DNA from: Usnea hakonensis
Lineage: Eukaryota; Ascomycota; Lecanoromycetes; Lecanorales; Parmeliaceae
NCBI GenBank assembly: GCA_013423325.1
Contig: BLJB01000064.1
Location: 186,001 to 250,000, forward strand
DNA: 64,000 bases
Direction: 5' to 3'
Notes under the pieces: model-generated
Told to the model about the DNA's origin: nothing
Databases searched by the model: none
What the model saw: only the letters and a program-made list of their open reading frames with translations
Shown here: positions 31,089 through 42,882 of the stretch, one piece after another
Layout of the letters: each line of letters starts with the position of its first letter
Position numbering within the stretch: the stretch's first letter is position 1
Position numbers and translations under genes: made by a program

Positions 31089-34000
31089 ATTAGAGTGATA
31101 TCGATCGCTCGGCAGCGGGGTGCATCATCTACCTAGTAACTATTGGCGTTCCGGATAATATCCACCAATCAAAACTCAAATCGAGCTCGAGCGAGAAAGC
31201 GCAAAAGACAACGATTGGACCTAATTGCATCTAAAATCCGTAAGCACGTTTGATCAAGGCAGCCACATACGATCTCATCCTTCACAAATCCTTTCCTCTT
31301 GGCCTATACCCGTTGTTGTTCTTCCTCCTTGGGCCGGAGAAGGCCTCCCCCCCCCGGCCGTGCCAGTCGCATAAGGATATAAAAGGTTGCATCCGACAAG
31401 GCGAAAGTTGCATTAGCGTGTCGTATCCTACCGCCTCGCCAGGCTTTCAAATACCAGACCTGGCTTTGATAATTCGATGAATCGGTGGAGTAATTCGGGG
31501 CTTTGAGCTTGCAAAAGGCTAAGGAGGGCGGTGGGGGAGGGGGGGAGGGGTGCTTTGAGTAGTGCAGCCACGTGATCCAGAACTCTGGGCACGGCAGAGG
31601 TAATAAGGGTTGGTCAGGGGCCATGCCCTGAGCCTTTAGATGCGACATGAGCAATGAGAGTTTTCAAGGTTTGATGCTGGCTTGTCTGGTGTTAAAAAGG
31701 AAGGATTTTACTATCAATAAGTTCAAAGTAAGGTAGACGATTTGAGAATAATAATAATAATAATATCATGATCCAGTTTTTGGTACGAGTAGGTAAAGGA
31801 GTAGAGGGTACCTTGTTGTAGGATAGATTATTGTAGTCAGACGGGTAGAAAAATGCTATGAAGGCATCGTGCATAGGCGCTGCAGGCGTGACATCTGGCT
31901 TCGGACCCAGCTACCAGGAATGTCTTTTACTGTGCCGAAAGTTAAAATTTCTCCGCCAAAAAAATCCAAGATGCTAATAACTACGGATTACTAGTCCTCT
32001 TAAGTTGTGTCATGCATATTGACTAAGACATGCCTAGTCTCTAAAGTACTTTCCTATTTACATCACGAGGCTTAGGAAGCTACCGAAGGTAAAGGAGTGA
32101 AATGATGTAGGAGCAGCCTTCTAGTCCTGTTCCTACGTCTGCTTCCCAGCTGAAAATTAAAGAAATTTACAGACTTCAGTTCGGCTGAAAGACGGAGGAA
32201 AAGATTACTTTAGTCGGAAGTCGGAAATGGAGCGCGGGGCCAAAGTGGGTTCTGATCAAAGTACCTAGTACCTTAACAACACATGATACTAGAGGTGTGG
32301 CTTTCTCTTGCAGCCATTATTGCCCTTGTTCTATTATTAATTCTATCGTCCATCATCTTTTCTTTCCACCTCTTCTCTTCCCTTTTCCCTTTTCCCTTTT
32401 TCCCCCCCCTTCGAGGATACGAGTACGTATCAAGTGAGATTAATAAAAGGGATTATTATTACGTTAGATGAGGGCAGGGCATGAGCCGGAGTACAGATTA
32501 GATAGAGCCGGATAAATGCTAAATGCTAGATCTGTCACGGCGTGATCTACCCGGTAAGCCAACTCTTAAAATGACATGTGCGACGATATTATCCCGGTAA
32601 GAGGAAAAAGCCGACGACGATCCAGACCTTGATGGACCCTTGGGCGATTTGTAAATGGCTTCATTTTAATCATTTTTTTCATTTACTCAAACCTACCACC
32701 GACCACCTACCACCTACCTTATTCCTAAAAATTATTAAGGTCCTACCATGGCCGGAAAGATGGATGTGACGGTACAGGAATACAGTAAGTAATACGAGTA
32801 GGCTAATCATCTTCATACTACCTTACCTTAGATAGTTGGCGGGCAGAAGGCAAAGAAAAATGACGCTTCAGACACCAAATGCTGTACTCCATACTTCTCT
32901 TCTGACTACGAGTACCCTTGTCCCCTCTCCACTTTCCACTTGTACTCACCGCCACGGCCCACATGTCCACTTTCCCTTCCGATTGCCACTGTTCAACCAT
33001 TTGTTTGATTGCTTTTGCTTCTATTGCACTTCTGACCCATCCCCATCACTACCTACCTTAGTCTCTTTATGCTTGGAGATAATAGGTACTAGGACGTCAT
33101 GCAGAAGCAAAGGTCGTAACTCCCTAAAATAAGCAATTGCGTCAGGGAGGCGTTGTCGAGACTTTGCAATAGATGCACTATACCCCTGCATGATAATAGC
33201 TGCAGAAGCTAAGTACTTTACCGAACATTTGCGCACCAAACACATTTCATCATCGCTTCCGCGTCAATGAAATCAACAATTAATACTTTTTTACATTAAA
33301 GTAGTAATAGTAATGCCCTCACTACTTTACTTTACTTTGCTCACTTGAACTTGTTATTTGCTGCCTATAACAGATTATTCTTCTAGCTTAAAGACAAGTT
33401 CAATCTTCTCCACCGCGCTATCACCAGGTTTTCCGTAGTACCTCCTTCCTACCCACGACAATTTTCCGAGCCTACCCTATACGTCTAGCAATCCCACCGA
33501 TACTACCGGTACCCTGTTTTCCCCCTCCTTCAAGCCGCCTGTCACAACGGTCGTACCCGTTTGAATCAAGGCGACAGCCACTATGACGCTCATTCCTTCC
33601 ACTAGATTACTATATTGAACACCTATTTTCCAACTTCCCTCTTCCTCCGTCCTAAAACACTGGTTCAGCCGTTTAGCTGTCTGGCCATTGAGGTCTAGAT
33701 GACCCACACTCGAAACTCTCCCATACAAACTAGAAGGACAATGCTGGTTCTACCTGCTTCAGCCTGATTACTTAGTCTCTTTGATATGCGAGGGTACTGA
33801 TTCAAGATGGCCTTGTTACCGTAAACTAGGTAGGTAGTATCCTACTTCCCCCACGCAGATAAGAGGCCAAGGGCAAGATGCATCATCCTGATGCAGCAAT
33901 CTCCACGCCTCTTTCCACCTTTGTGGTAATTCTCGTTTCACGAGGCCCAAAGTGGTCCAATGCTTTGTCAACAAGTATGTGTATGACGACAATTAGCGAC

Positions 34001-35735
34001 CTATCATTGCGCCTTTGCTACCACCCTACCCATCCTAATGCATCTCATGCAACCGAGAAAGACAAAGAAGGAAGAAGGAAATCATCCACATCCTACGTGC
34101 GACACAGACAGCCTTGATCCTTCCCTGCTACTTGGTCCCGAGGCGCTGACCCTGCATATAGAGGAGTGCCGAAAACGTCTACCGGCATGAAATGGCTACG
34201 CGGTCTCTGCCGCTTCCTAACCAGGTCCTCGGTGAAGGGCGTAGGCGATGATGGTGAGATATCCTTGCGAGTTGCGAATGCCGATCCACCGACTACCTCC
34301 GACAATGAATGAATGAATGAATGCTACACGTTACATCTCCTAAAGCAATGTACTTTACCGGCTTGCCTACAATCAGCCATATCTTTTATCTAGTCAACAT
34401 CCTCTTTGACCGCTCAAACGTATTCGCGACTCTGCTCACCCTCATCAAATGGGGGCATTTTCCATCCCTACCCTACACTACATAAGCTATACCCTCAATA
34501 CATAGCTATCTCTAAATCAATCGCATAATGAATTCCTGATAAACGGCCGGCGCGGCCAGATGCGTAGACATTGCATGACCGACGAACCACCGTCTCATGC
34601 TTCTCGTGCATTCCTATGCCAGTTACCAGATGCATCTCATCCCATTTGGGTAGTGGACTGGACTTGTCCTGCAAGGCAACCAATTATCATCATGGCGTCT
34701 TGGACAGATATCCGCAGCGTCATTCTATGGCATGGACTCGCTGATTCTGGTGAGACATATTGTGTTGAAGGCCGAGGAGAACATGTCCTCGCTGCAAATC
34801 GATCCCTGGAGACGATCTTTGATTGTCGCGGGTATGGTTGCTGGCGGCGCGCCGATCGAGAAAGTGGAACCGAGTCAGCACGGACGCAGGCAATGATCGG
34901 ATGCTGACTACTTTATGTTGTATGATCGACGCTGCACGCGCGGCCACGATGTGGTATGCTGCCGTCTGGGTAACGGGCCGATCTTCCAGGAACAAGCTAC
35001 AGGGTCACTCGACTACGACTTCAATGTTCAATATCTCCTCGCAGCCCTCCCAGATCAACATTCAACTTCAGCCTTTGATTTCCCTCAAACATCTTCGAGC
35101 TTATCTATCTCCCAAATGTTCTGACTCAAACATGTCCATGCATTTCTGTCTCCCCTCAATTCCTTGTCCTCTTTCCGATTTACTTGGTCTGCACAAATCG
35201 GCTCGAGCTTATCGGTCCCCATCAACTGCTCCCCCCATTGTCCCCTATATTTGCGCGTCGCACTCTATCCTGGCCAGACAGCTAACGTAACAAAATCACT
35301 CAGATCCATTTCTCATGGCGCACATCTCCCAAGTTGCTCTCAGATAACGCCACCTTGCCAAACTGCGAGACAATCCCGTTTCCATTGCCAATCATCAACA
35401 ACAGCGACCATGACGCTCCTCTGGTGCGTGCTCAAAAGGCGAGCAGGCAGACAGCCAAGTACGAACCAACCACTCATGCCCCCTCTTTCCTACCCCTGGA
35501 GATCTTCCAACCGGCCCCCTTACTCCCACACTGCCACGTCTGCGGAACGCCCATCATCTTCCCCCCCGGGGGAAACCTGTCACCCATAACAACAATACAC
35601 ACTCATAGCAACAAACCAAGCTCCAAATCTCCCACAGAACGCAACCCCCTTTCGTCCCTTCCTTACCACCTTCCCTCCAGCCCCTGCCCCAAACTCCGAC
35701 CCGCCAACTCAACACAACACAACATATCCCCCCCG

Positions 35736-36444
35736 TCCATCCATCCATCCATCCACAATAACCCCCCAATCCATCACAACCACCAACATAAACCCCCCTT
35801 CACAGCAATCCACCCCCTCCCCAAACCTCCTCCTATCCCATCCCATCCCATCCCATCCCATCCCAGATCCTACCCTTCCCCCCCCCCTAGGCCACAACGC
35901 AACCCTCCCCCCACCACCCCCTACAGCTCACAGATAAAAAGCGTAGGATGGATAGGGGACCCCGTATCCATAAGAAAGAAACATAGGGTTTCCAACTCCA
36001 TTCCATTCCAGTACCTACCGTTATAGAAGATGCTTCGTGGGCAAAGAAGGACACATCTATTGGTTCGGATCGGATGGGGTCGGATGGGGGGGGTTTGAGG
36101 TGAGGTGAGGTGAGGTGGGGGTTGTGTTGTGTTGTGTTGTGTTGTGAGTGTGAGTGAGAAAGAGAGAGAGAGAAAGGGCGGAGAGAGAGGGAAAGAAGGA
36201 GAGAGGGAGTGTATGTATGTACATACCCACCAAGCAAGTCACAAAAACGACAACGAAGAAAGCGTAGAGTAGAACAGAACAGAACAGAGTAAAGTAAAGC
36301 CAAGTAAAGTAAAGTAAAGGACCGTCGTAAAAAAAGGGGAACCGAGCTCTACATCCATCCATCTATCCGTCCATCCGTCCGAACTCGTACTCATACGAGT
36401 ACCGATCTCTCTCTCTCTCTCTCTCTAAAAATCAAAGGAAGAAA

Positions 36445-36478
<34 letters not shown>

Positions 36479-36633
36479 AACAACGTTCAAGTTTATACAT
36501 ACACACATACATCCATGCCTCCGTGCTCATCCAATGATATATATATAGCAGTCAAAAGAAAAAACGAAGCCGCAAAAAAAAGAAAAGAAAAGAAAAGAAA
36601 AGAAAAGAAAAGAAAAGAAAAGAAAAGAAAAGA
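35736..36633. repeat. Dense island of different simple repeats
   Basis: Within 900 bases: ATCC units (about 35736-35755), TCCCA (35835-35865), GAGGT (about 36098-36117), GTTGT (36121-36146), GA-rich runs (about 36150-36205), AGAAC and AAAGT short repeats (36270-36320), (CT)n (36406-36426), (GAAA)n (36437-36480) and (AAAAG)n (36574-36633). The last ends about 160 bases from the Doa10 stop codon. None of the ORFs crossing it is credible. Confidence 0.8.
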
Positions 36634-36797
36634 GAGGGTTGAATATTTCCACATGAATCATTCAAAGGCATGTATGCATTCTAAGTTTCCTTTCCCGCCT
36701 GGGTATCCCAGCCAGCCAGCCAGCCAACCAACACATCAGCGGCCACACACTCTCAAAAAACGCCCACTCCCCAATTTCCTCCTTCAAAAGGATTCCA

Positions 36798-39700
36798 TCA
36801 GCGCTCTCCAGCCGCACTCCCCTCTCTCGCCTTTCCCTTTCCCTTTCCCTTCCCCCTTCCACTCGCCCTCTTGCCGTCTCCGAAATTATGCAACCGCTCC
36901 CCAATCAAATACACCTCGTCCCGGATCCTCCTCCTCCACCCCGAAAAAGCCCTCCCCAGCAACGTCACAAACGTGCCCGCGAACCCCATCGCCAGGACGC
37001 CCGGGTAGCTGTAGCGATACACGCACGCTCTGAAAATGTCATCAGAGGCGCTGTACGCATGCAGCACCGTGGCATTGGCCAGCCAGCCCAAGGCTAATGG
37101 CGCCGCCAGCGCGATCGTCACTGCCGTTACGGCGGGCAGGATGAAGCCTCTGGTCGCTAGGCGGACGTCTGGGTTCAGCCAACCGTTGCGGACGATGCCG
37201 CGGAGGGCGGAGGCGGGGCGGGAAGGCGTGTTGTAGAGAATGACGCGCGCGGCCATTTTGAGGTAGAGGATGCCGAGGGTCCAGTCTTGGATGATGTGGA
37301 TGATGTGGCGGTCGGAGGATATGTTGTTCAGGTTTGGAAAGGAGGTGCTGAAGTAGGTGTGGAGCGGGATGATGAGGAAGAACTCCATGAGGAGTGAAAG
37401 GAGCGCAGGAAGCAGGATGCCGAAAGCCGCATAGGTGTAGACGAGACTGAGAAGGCGGACGGTAAAGGTTGCGATTCTGCGGAGGAAGGCGGTGATGGTC
37501 GGAGTGTGAGGCATCAAGGTTTCCTGGAGATACGTGGTGACTTGGCGACGATAAAGGACGCCGTAGAGAGCTCCGCCAAGGATATAGACGCCAATTGAGA
37601 AAGCGTAGATGTCGTTCATGCGGAGATCATCGAACATAAGCTTTGCAAAGACGAAACGGCCGAACACCAGGGGAATGATGGTAATGCTGACTCCGGTCGC
37701 GGCAGCAAAGAGCCAAATGAGGAAGATGAATGCGCTGATACGGATGCGGAAAAAAGGGGGGACGTAGACTTTGGCAAACATGTCGTTGTTTCGGCCATGC
37801 AAACCTTCATCTGGATCTGGTTGGCCATCCAGCCTGTTGTTTTCTTCATCCACCTCTAGAAAGGTGCGTGCCCCTTTTGGGATTCGAACTTGGTCTGATG
37901 CTGGAGCACGTACATATCTACCGTCTCGTAGGAAGTAGGCCTGCATCTCCCGATCTTCAGCAAGGGCCTGCCTATCTTGGCCAACCACTGGATTCTTTGC
38001 GTCTCCCTTCTCCCCATTCAGAACACCCTTCCAGGTGCGCCGTACATGCCTGCCTTCCTCGTCTTCCCTCTTCTCACCGAACAGAAAGTTCGTCAAGCGG
38101 AGTGTCCGAGCACATTTGCGGAACCACCAATCGTACATCTTATTCAATCCTTTTGAGGGTCTGAAGAACTTGACTGCTAATGGCATGAGGAAATTGTAGA
38201 ACAAGAGGTCCACTGGAAACTCTAGAACTGGCTCGTTTGACAACCAATGGATCGGAAGCACACCGTCAAACGAATATGCGATCCCCCAAACCACGCCGCC
38301 CAAGCACACGATGACCAGGCCTCCATAAACCAATGCGCTGAAAGAGATCTTCCATAGTTGAGTGGAAACGCTGCGCTCAAGAACATCGCGTACAGGGTGA
38401 AAAGTCGGGTCATCAGGATCGCGGATGAAGTCTGCAAGAGTCATGTCAGCTAACGGTTTAATTAATGGCTTAAGGTTGCCTTACATAGAACGCCTTTACG
38501 CATCAGCTTCCGGCACATTGCAACAAACAAAGCGAAGTGGAACATGTAACAAGTTCCTACAAACCAATGAACGAAGATAGAAGTGTAGGGAGATGACATG
38601 GTGAATTCAATCCTCGACATTAAGGTGGCGCTACCAAAAAGCGGCAGCAATGCCACATCCAGCAACAGGCCACAATAAAGCGGAAACACAATCATTTCGA
38701 TACTGATGATCAGGATCACTTTCAGGACACCGCCAGCTTGGTAAAGGATGTCTGCAAACACTCCGGCTACTCTGTCGGCTTTGTTAACGCCTCTGATCCT
38801 AGCGTTGAGACTGAGATATATCACCCCTAGGAATGCGAAAAAGAGGTACCCGAATATGATGGCGAGAGCTCGGTCTTTCGTGTTCCAATATGCTAAATCG
38901 TAATCCAGGGGAGTGGATCGTGGCGTGATGCTAAGGTTGACTTGAAGTGGATTCAATCGAGAGACCGAGGATACTAGAGGTACGACACTTGGGACTTTGT
39001 CAATCACTATGTTCACGAGCGCCTTTGCGGTACTGATGATCGTAGATACGAAAAGCCTTCCAATCTCCTCGAAGCTGGAGCTGTTATACACGTTGTTGAA
39101 GTAATAGCCGGTGTACTCGCATACGCCCCGCAAAAGCCATCTAGCTCTGTCCTCAATCGACAGCAGAGACTCATGAGCAACAACGGAAAAGGCCGGGATA
39201 TCAGATTCGACCAATACGATCCCTGTTGCGGCAACAACATTCATGAGCCTCTCGAATGCACCTTCTGCGTGCGTTCTAGCCATCTCTGCCACGAATGATC
39301 TATGGTTGATATTCGCTAAAGCTGGTGGTATGACCCATCCTACTGGGGTGCAGAGAAGCCGTACGATGACTTCGCTCCAGTAGAACGAGCAGGCGATGCC
39401 AAGTGTGAAAGCATCAATGACCATATCTGCAATTGATGCAGCACATCGTAACGGAAGCTTCAATAGGAGCGAGACAGGATGAGCCAGAAAGACCAGGAAT
39501 AGCTTTCCTGAAATATACGGTATCCAGACACCGAAAACTATGGTCAGTGACACAAGACATGCGCAGAACATTCCGTTTTGTACCAATCCCGCCAGAGGGC
39601 CTTGCATTCCCACCAGTTCCATGATGCCCTCTAGATCCTCAATGTCATCGGCTGCTTCAACCTCGTTTGGATCGAGACCTGCTTGAATGGCGGCTGCGAC

Positions 39701-42169
39701 GACCTCGGGGTCTTGTCCGGGGACTTCACCATCATTATCAGGCGCCCTCAAGGGGTGCCCGTGTTCTATGGGCACAAAAGGCGCTTCATCGGCGATGTTG
39801 TCTACGATGTGCTCGTCATCACCTGCCGGTTGCTCAGGAGGTGACGTCGGCACAGCGGCTCCCCAAAGCCAGTCAGTGACACGTTCAAGAAGGCCATGAG
39901 GTCGCCCGAGATCTGCTTGTAGCAGATCGTTTTGTGTCTGTTCTTCGTTTGCGTCATTTGGCGAAGTAGAAGGCGGGCCTGTTTCAAGCGGCGATCCCTC
40001 GCTTGAGCTTTCAAGCCTGGAGTAACCTGCAGTGCTGTATCCTTCTGGGAATTCTCCCTGGTAGTCAAGGCGGAATGGATTGTCTTTAGTTGTATCAAGG
40101 CTAGCTTTAGAAGAGGAAGCAACATCAGGATCTTGTTGAGTTGCTTTGGTCCTTGCATCTCGCTCTTTTGCTACCTTACCTGTTAAACTCGGAGTTGGGT
40201 CAGATAGATCGTTGGATAGTGCGACCTTCTGATCGCGTGAGGAATTGCTTGGCCGTTCTGATGATGCAGGGCTTCTTTGCAACTTTCCAAGAGGAGACCA
40301 GGGGGCCGGAACCACGGCATCATGATTAGATCTATGCTCTGCAAAAAAATTTTGTTCGTCCTGAGACCTCGAATTGACGTTCGGTGGCAATTTGTCGAGG
40401 AGCACGAATTCTTCGTCGTCACTTGATCGAGGGGTATTGTTGGTATCCTTGTTTTTGTCGCTCAGCGCTTCAGCGAGTGGCTCACCTGTTGAAGCGATGT
40501 CATGACCCTCCTGGGCGCTCATGCCGGTTGAATTCTCAATCTTCTTCATAGTCGCCACAATCCAACTCAGTTCCTCATTGCGACCCTCGTCGTCAATGAT
40601 TCTAATTACCTCTGAGGGCCTGTTCTCGGCACGGTTCCAAAGCTCATGGAATGTACTTCCAGGGTCATCTCCTTTCTCGGAAACTCGGGACTGTTCTTCG
40701 ATGGTGCGACGAATCTCAGCAGCCCTAGCTTGCTTGTCCCTGTCGGGCATGGCGGGTCTTTGAAGTGAGCCTTGAGCTTGATCCTTTGGCTCATTGTCAG
40801 ATGCTTCAGTTTGTGATTGCGAACCCTCAGTTTCAGCTTCTTCATGTTCCAAAGCCCCGGTGCGTTCCCGTTGGTTCGTATCTTGGTCCGAAGTCTGCCT
40901 TGGTGGGGGTGGTCTTCGGGCTCTAGGCTGGGCAATGATTCTCGCCCTTGGCACTTGTAAATGCGCAGCCGCGTCTACGAGTCCAACAGCACCTTCACCA
41001 TGAGGACCTTGGTGTCTTTGATCAACAGGTTGCATCACCGGAGCTTCTGCGTTTTGTGCTCCAGGAAGATTGATGCCAGCTTCAGCTCCACCAAATAGAT
41101 TGGGTTGTTGCTGGACCACCCATTCCCTGATCAAAAATATCAATATAAAGGCCGTAACGAGCGCCAGTGTGATGATCTGCCCTTCAAGAGCATCGATGAT
41201 AAGACTGTTCAGCACAGGTGACCTCGTGAGCGTATTCAGGAATTTGACTCCAGAGAGCCATGAGGCCGAGCGTGGATCCTGAATTGCTTGACTGGTAGCA
41301 TTGATGTTTGAAGTCGGTGATGATAAGGATGCACCTGAGGCTCGAGCCACCATGAAACCGTAGACCTTCTTCAATAGCTGGACAGCTAACGGCTCACCAG
41401 CCGCGAAGTTCACCAGCCGTCGAATAGGTGTGACAAGGCTTGGAATCCTACTGGACATTTGCAATATTAATGCCGATGCGGTAGCTTCTCTTGACGCGAG
41501 CAAAGTTTGGCTGCCCGGCCTCGCGCCTTGTGCAGTTAGCTGGGTGGAAAGGTTGAGGGCTGTCGAAGTATTCTGCATTCCCCGTTCATTCAAATCCACC
41601 CAACCCCCGTCGCCTATCCAAAAGAGGCCCCTCCAAATGGTTCGCATACACCATGGTAGCCAAACCACCCAGACGAACATCACAAGTTGGAAGCGGGACC
41701 AAGTAAGGAGACTTCTATATGTATGTATTGCAGCCTGGCGTAAGAAGACCGGAAGTGGAACTGAAGTAGGCATGTGCGGATGGTAGAGCTTGGTGAAATG
41801 AAATGTCGTCTTGCATAGTTCGCAGTGTTTCTTCTGGGAATGTGACAGCCATTCCATGAGGCAATTCTGGTGGACGAATTTGATACTGCCACTGCACTTG
41901 CACGGATAGAACAGAGGTTCTTCCTGGGAACCCTCACCTCGGCATATCCTACATGTGTCCGGCTCATCCAAACTTTTCTGGTCTTGCGTTGCATTTGTAT
42001 CGTACGCTGGATCGTTCATAACGTCTGGCTTAACCTTGGGGGACCCCTCATCCAAACCCCCTGTGTTCCCCTCGAGATTCCTGGCTCGCCCTGACATTGA
42101 CGTTGTGTTAAAAGCCGTATCTATCTTTCGATTTTGGCCTTCAGGCACCGTGTCTGTGGCAGGTTCCAT
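36798..42169 (-). CDS. SSM4: Doa10/Ssm4 (MARCH6-type) ER membrane E3 ubiquitin ligase
   Basis: A polytopic ubiquitin ligase of the ER and inner nuclear membrane that marks misfolded and short-lived proteins for ER-associated degradation. A RING-CH finger lies at residues 73-119: C73, C76, C90, C92, H100, C103, C116 and C119, a complete C4HC3 set, following DEPDTCRICRG. Many membrane segments follow. The TD-like region includes NGMFCACLVSLTIVFGVWIP, and the C-terminus ends RIRDEVYLIGERLHNFGDG, a typical Doa10 tail. The central 400 residues are acidic, disordered and full of Glu, Ser and Pro. One intron (about 38424-38483, donor GTAAGG, acceptor TTGCAG) joins RKGVLY to FIRDPDDPTFHPV; it splits what looks like two ORFs into one protein of about 1770 residues. 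The ATG at 42169 is the first in frame. Confidence 0.93.
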
Positions 42170-42882
42170 TGCAAGGTAATCAGCCGATGAGGATTAGGCA
42201 GCGACGGAGTCGTTTCGAGCGAAAGAGCTTGAAGAGGGAGAAGGGGCTTCATCTCAGCGAGGTCAGAAGTACAAGTCCATGAGTGATCATGTACTGATGT
42301 ATTCGTACTGATGTGTTGGTGTAACCGTCTCAGAGGTAATACTAGTGAGGTGCAAGCCGCGGAGAGTAAAGGACTTCGGTTTCGGTTGCAGTGACGGATT
42401 AGGGCTAGGCTTGCTGCTCCTCAAGCTCTCCTCTAGCAAAAAGGAGGTTCAACACTTTTCATACGGTGAAGTGTTAAAGGGTGAAATGTGTTGTGATGGA
42501 ACAGATATTTGCAAGTACTCTTCTAGCCAGATACACCTATTATTGAAGTAGTGGCACGTTTTCGGCACGCGACATAATTGCATCATTAGAGCGGGCAAGC
42601 AGGATTTACTCTCCTCTAGATAAGTAATTAATCAGACACGCCTAGATTCACCGTAGTGCTCCAGTCTATCCCCCAACACTCATATGCTACTGTTCTTGCT
42701 TGACAATTTGATCTGGGTCTGCGTCTCCTAGTCACTACCTCTTCCTCCCCCCACCTTCTAGATACGAGGTATACCTAGGCTCTTCCAATAGGCCGACGGA
42801 AGGAAAGACGCTCCCAACGCTTATCCTCCATATCTCGTTTCCACAATTCATCGTGGCCACGACACTGCTTCAATACTCTGCT
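42170..42882. promoter_or_regulatory. Divergent intergenic region, Doa10 / repeat protein
   Basis: 713 bases between divergent start codons. It contains a pyrimidine tract near 42730-42760 and a GAGGTATACCTAGG palindrome-like motif near 42766-42780. No supported ORF. Confidence 0.4.

Larger units (their letters stand above)
29455..36797. other. 7.3-kb gene desert upstream of the homeobox gene
   Basis: No coding region is supported on either strand. The longer frames (for example 30283-30693 minus, 34823-35290 plus, 35334-36026 plus, 35887-36303 minus) are built from microsatellites or have biased, motif-free translations. The stretch contains an (AAT)n tract (30961-31012), (GAGTGT)n (31056-31088), a TGGTRC-type repeat (30489-30531), GAATGAAT (about 34304-34322) and many ACCTTACCTA/TAGGTAGG motifs between 30.8 and 33.9 kb. 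It ends in a dense simple-repeat island. It lies upstream of the homeobox gene and downstream of Doa10, so most of it could be promoter and 5' leader of the homeobox gene. Confidence 0.6.

Noticed and set aside
34823..36303. Several frames over 130 codons in the gene desert
   Set aside because: Translations are dominated by microsatellites, Pro/Ser/His runs or random composition, without splice support or motifs.
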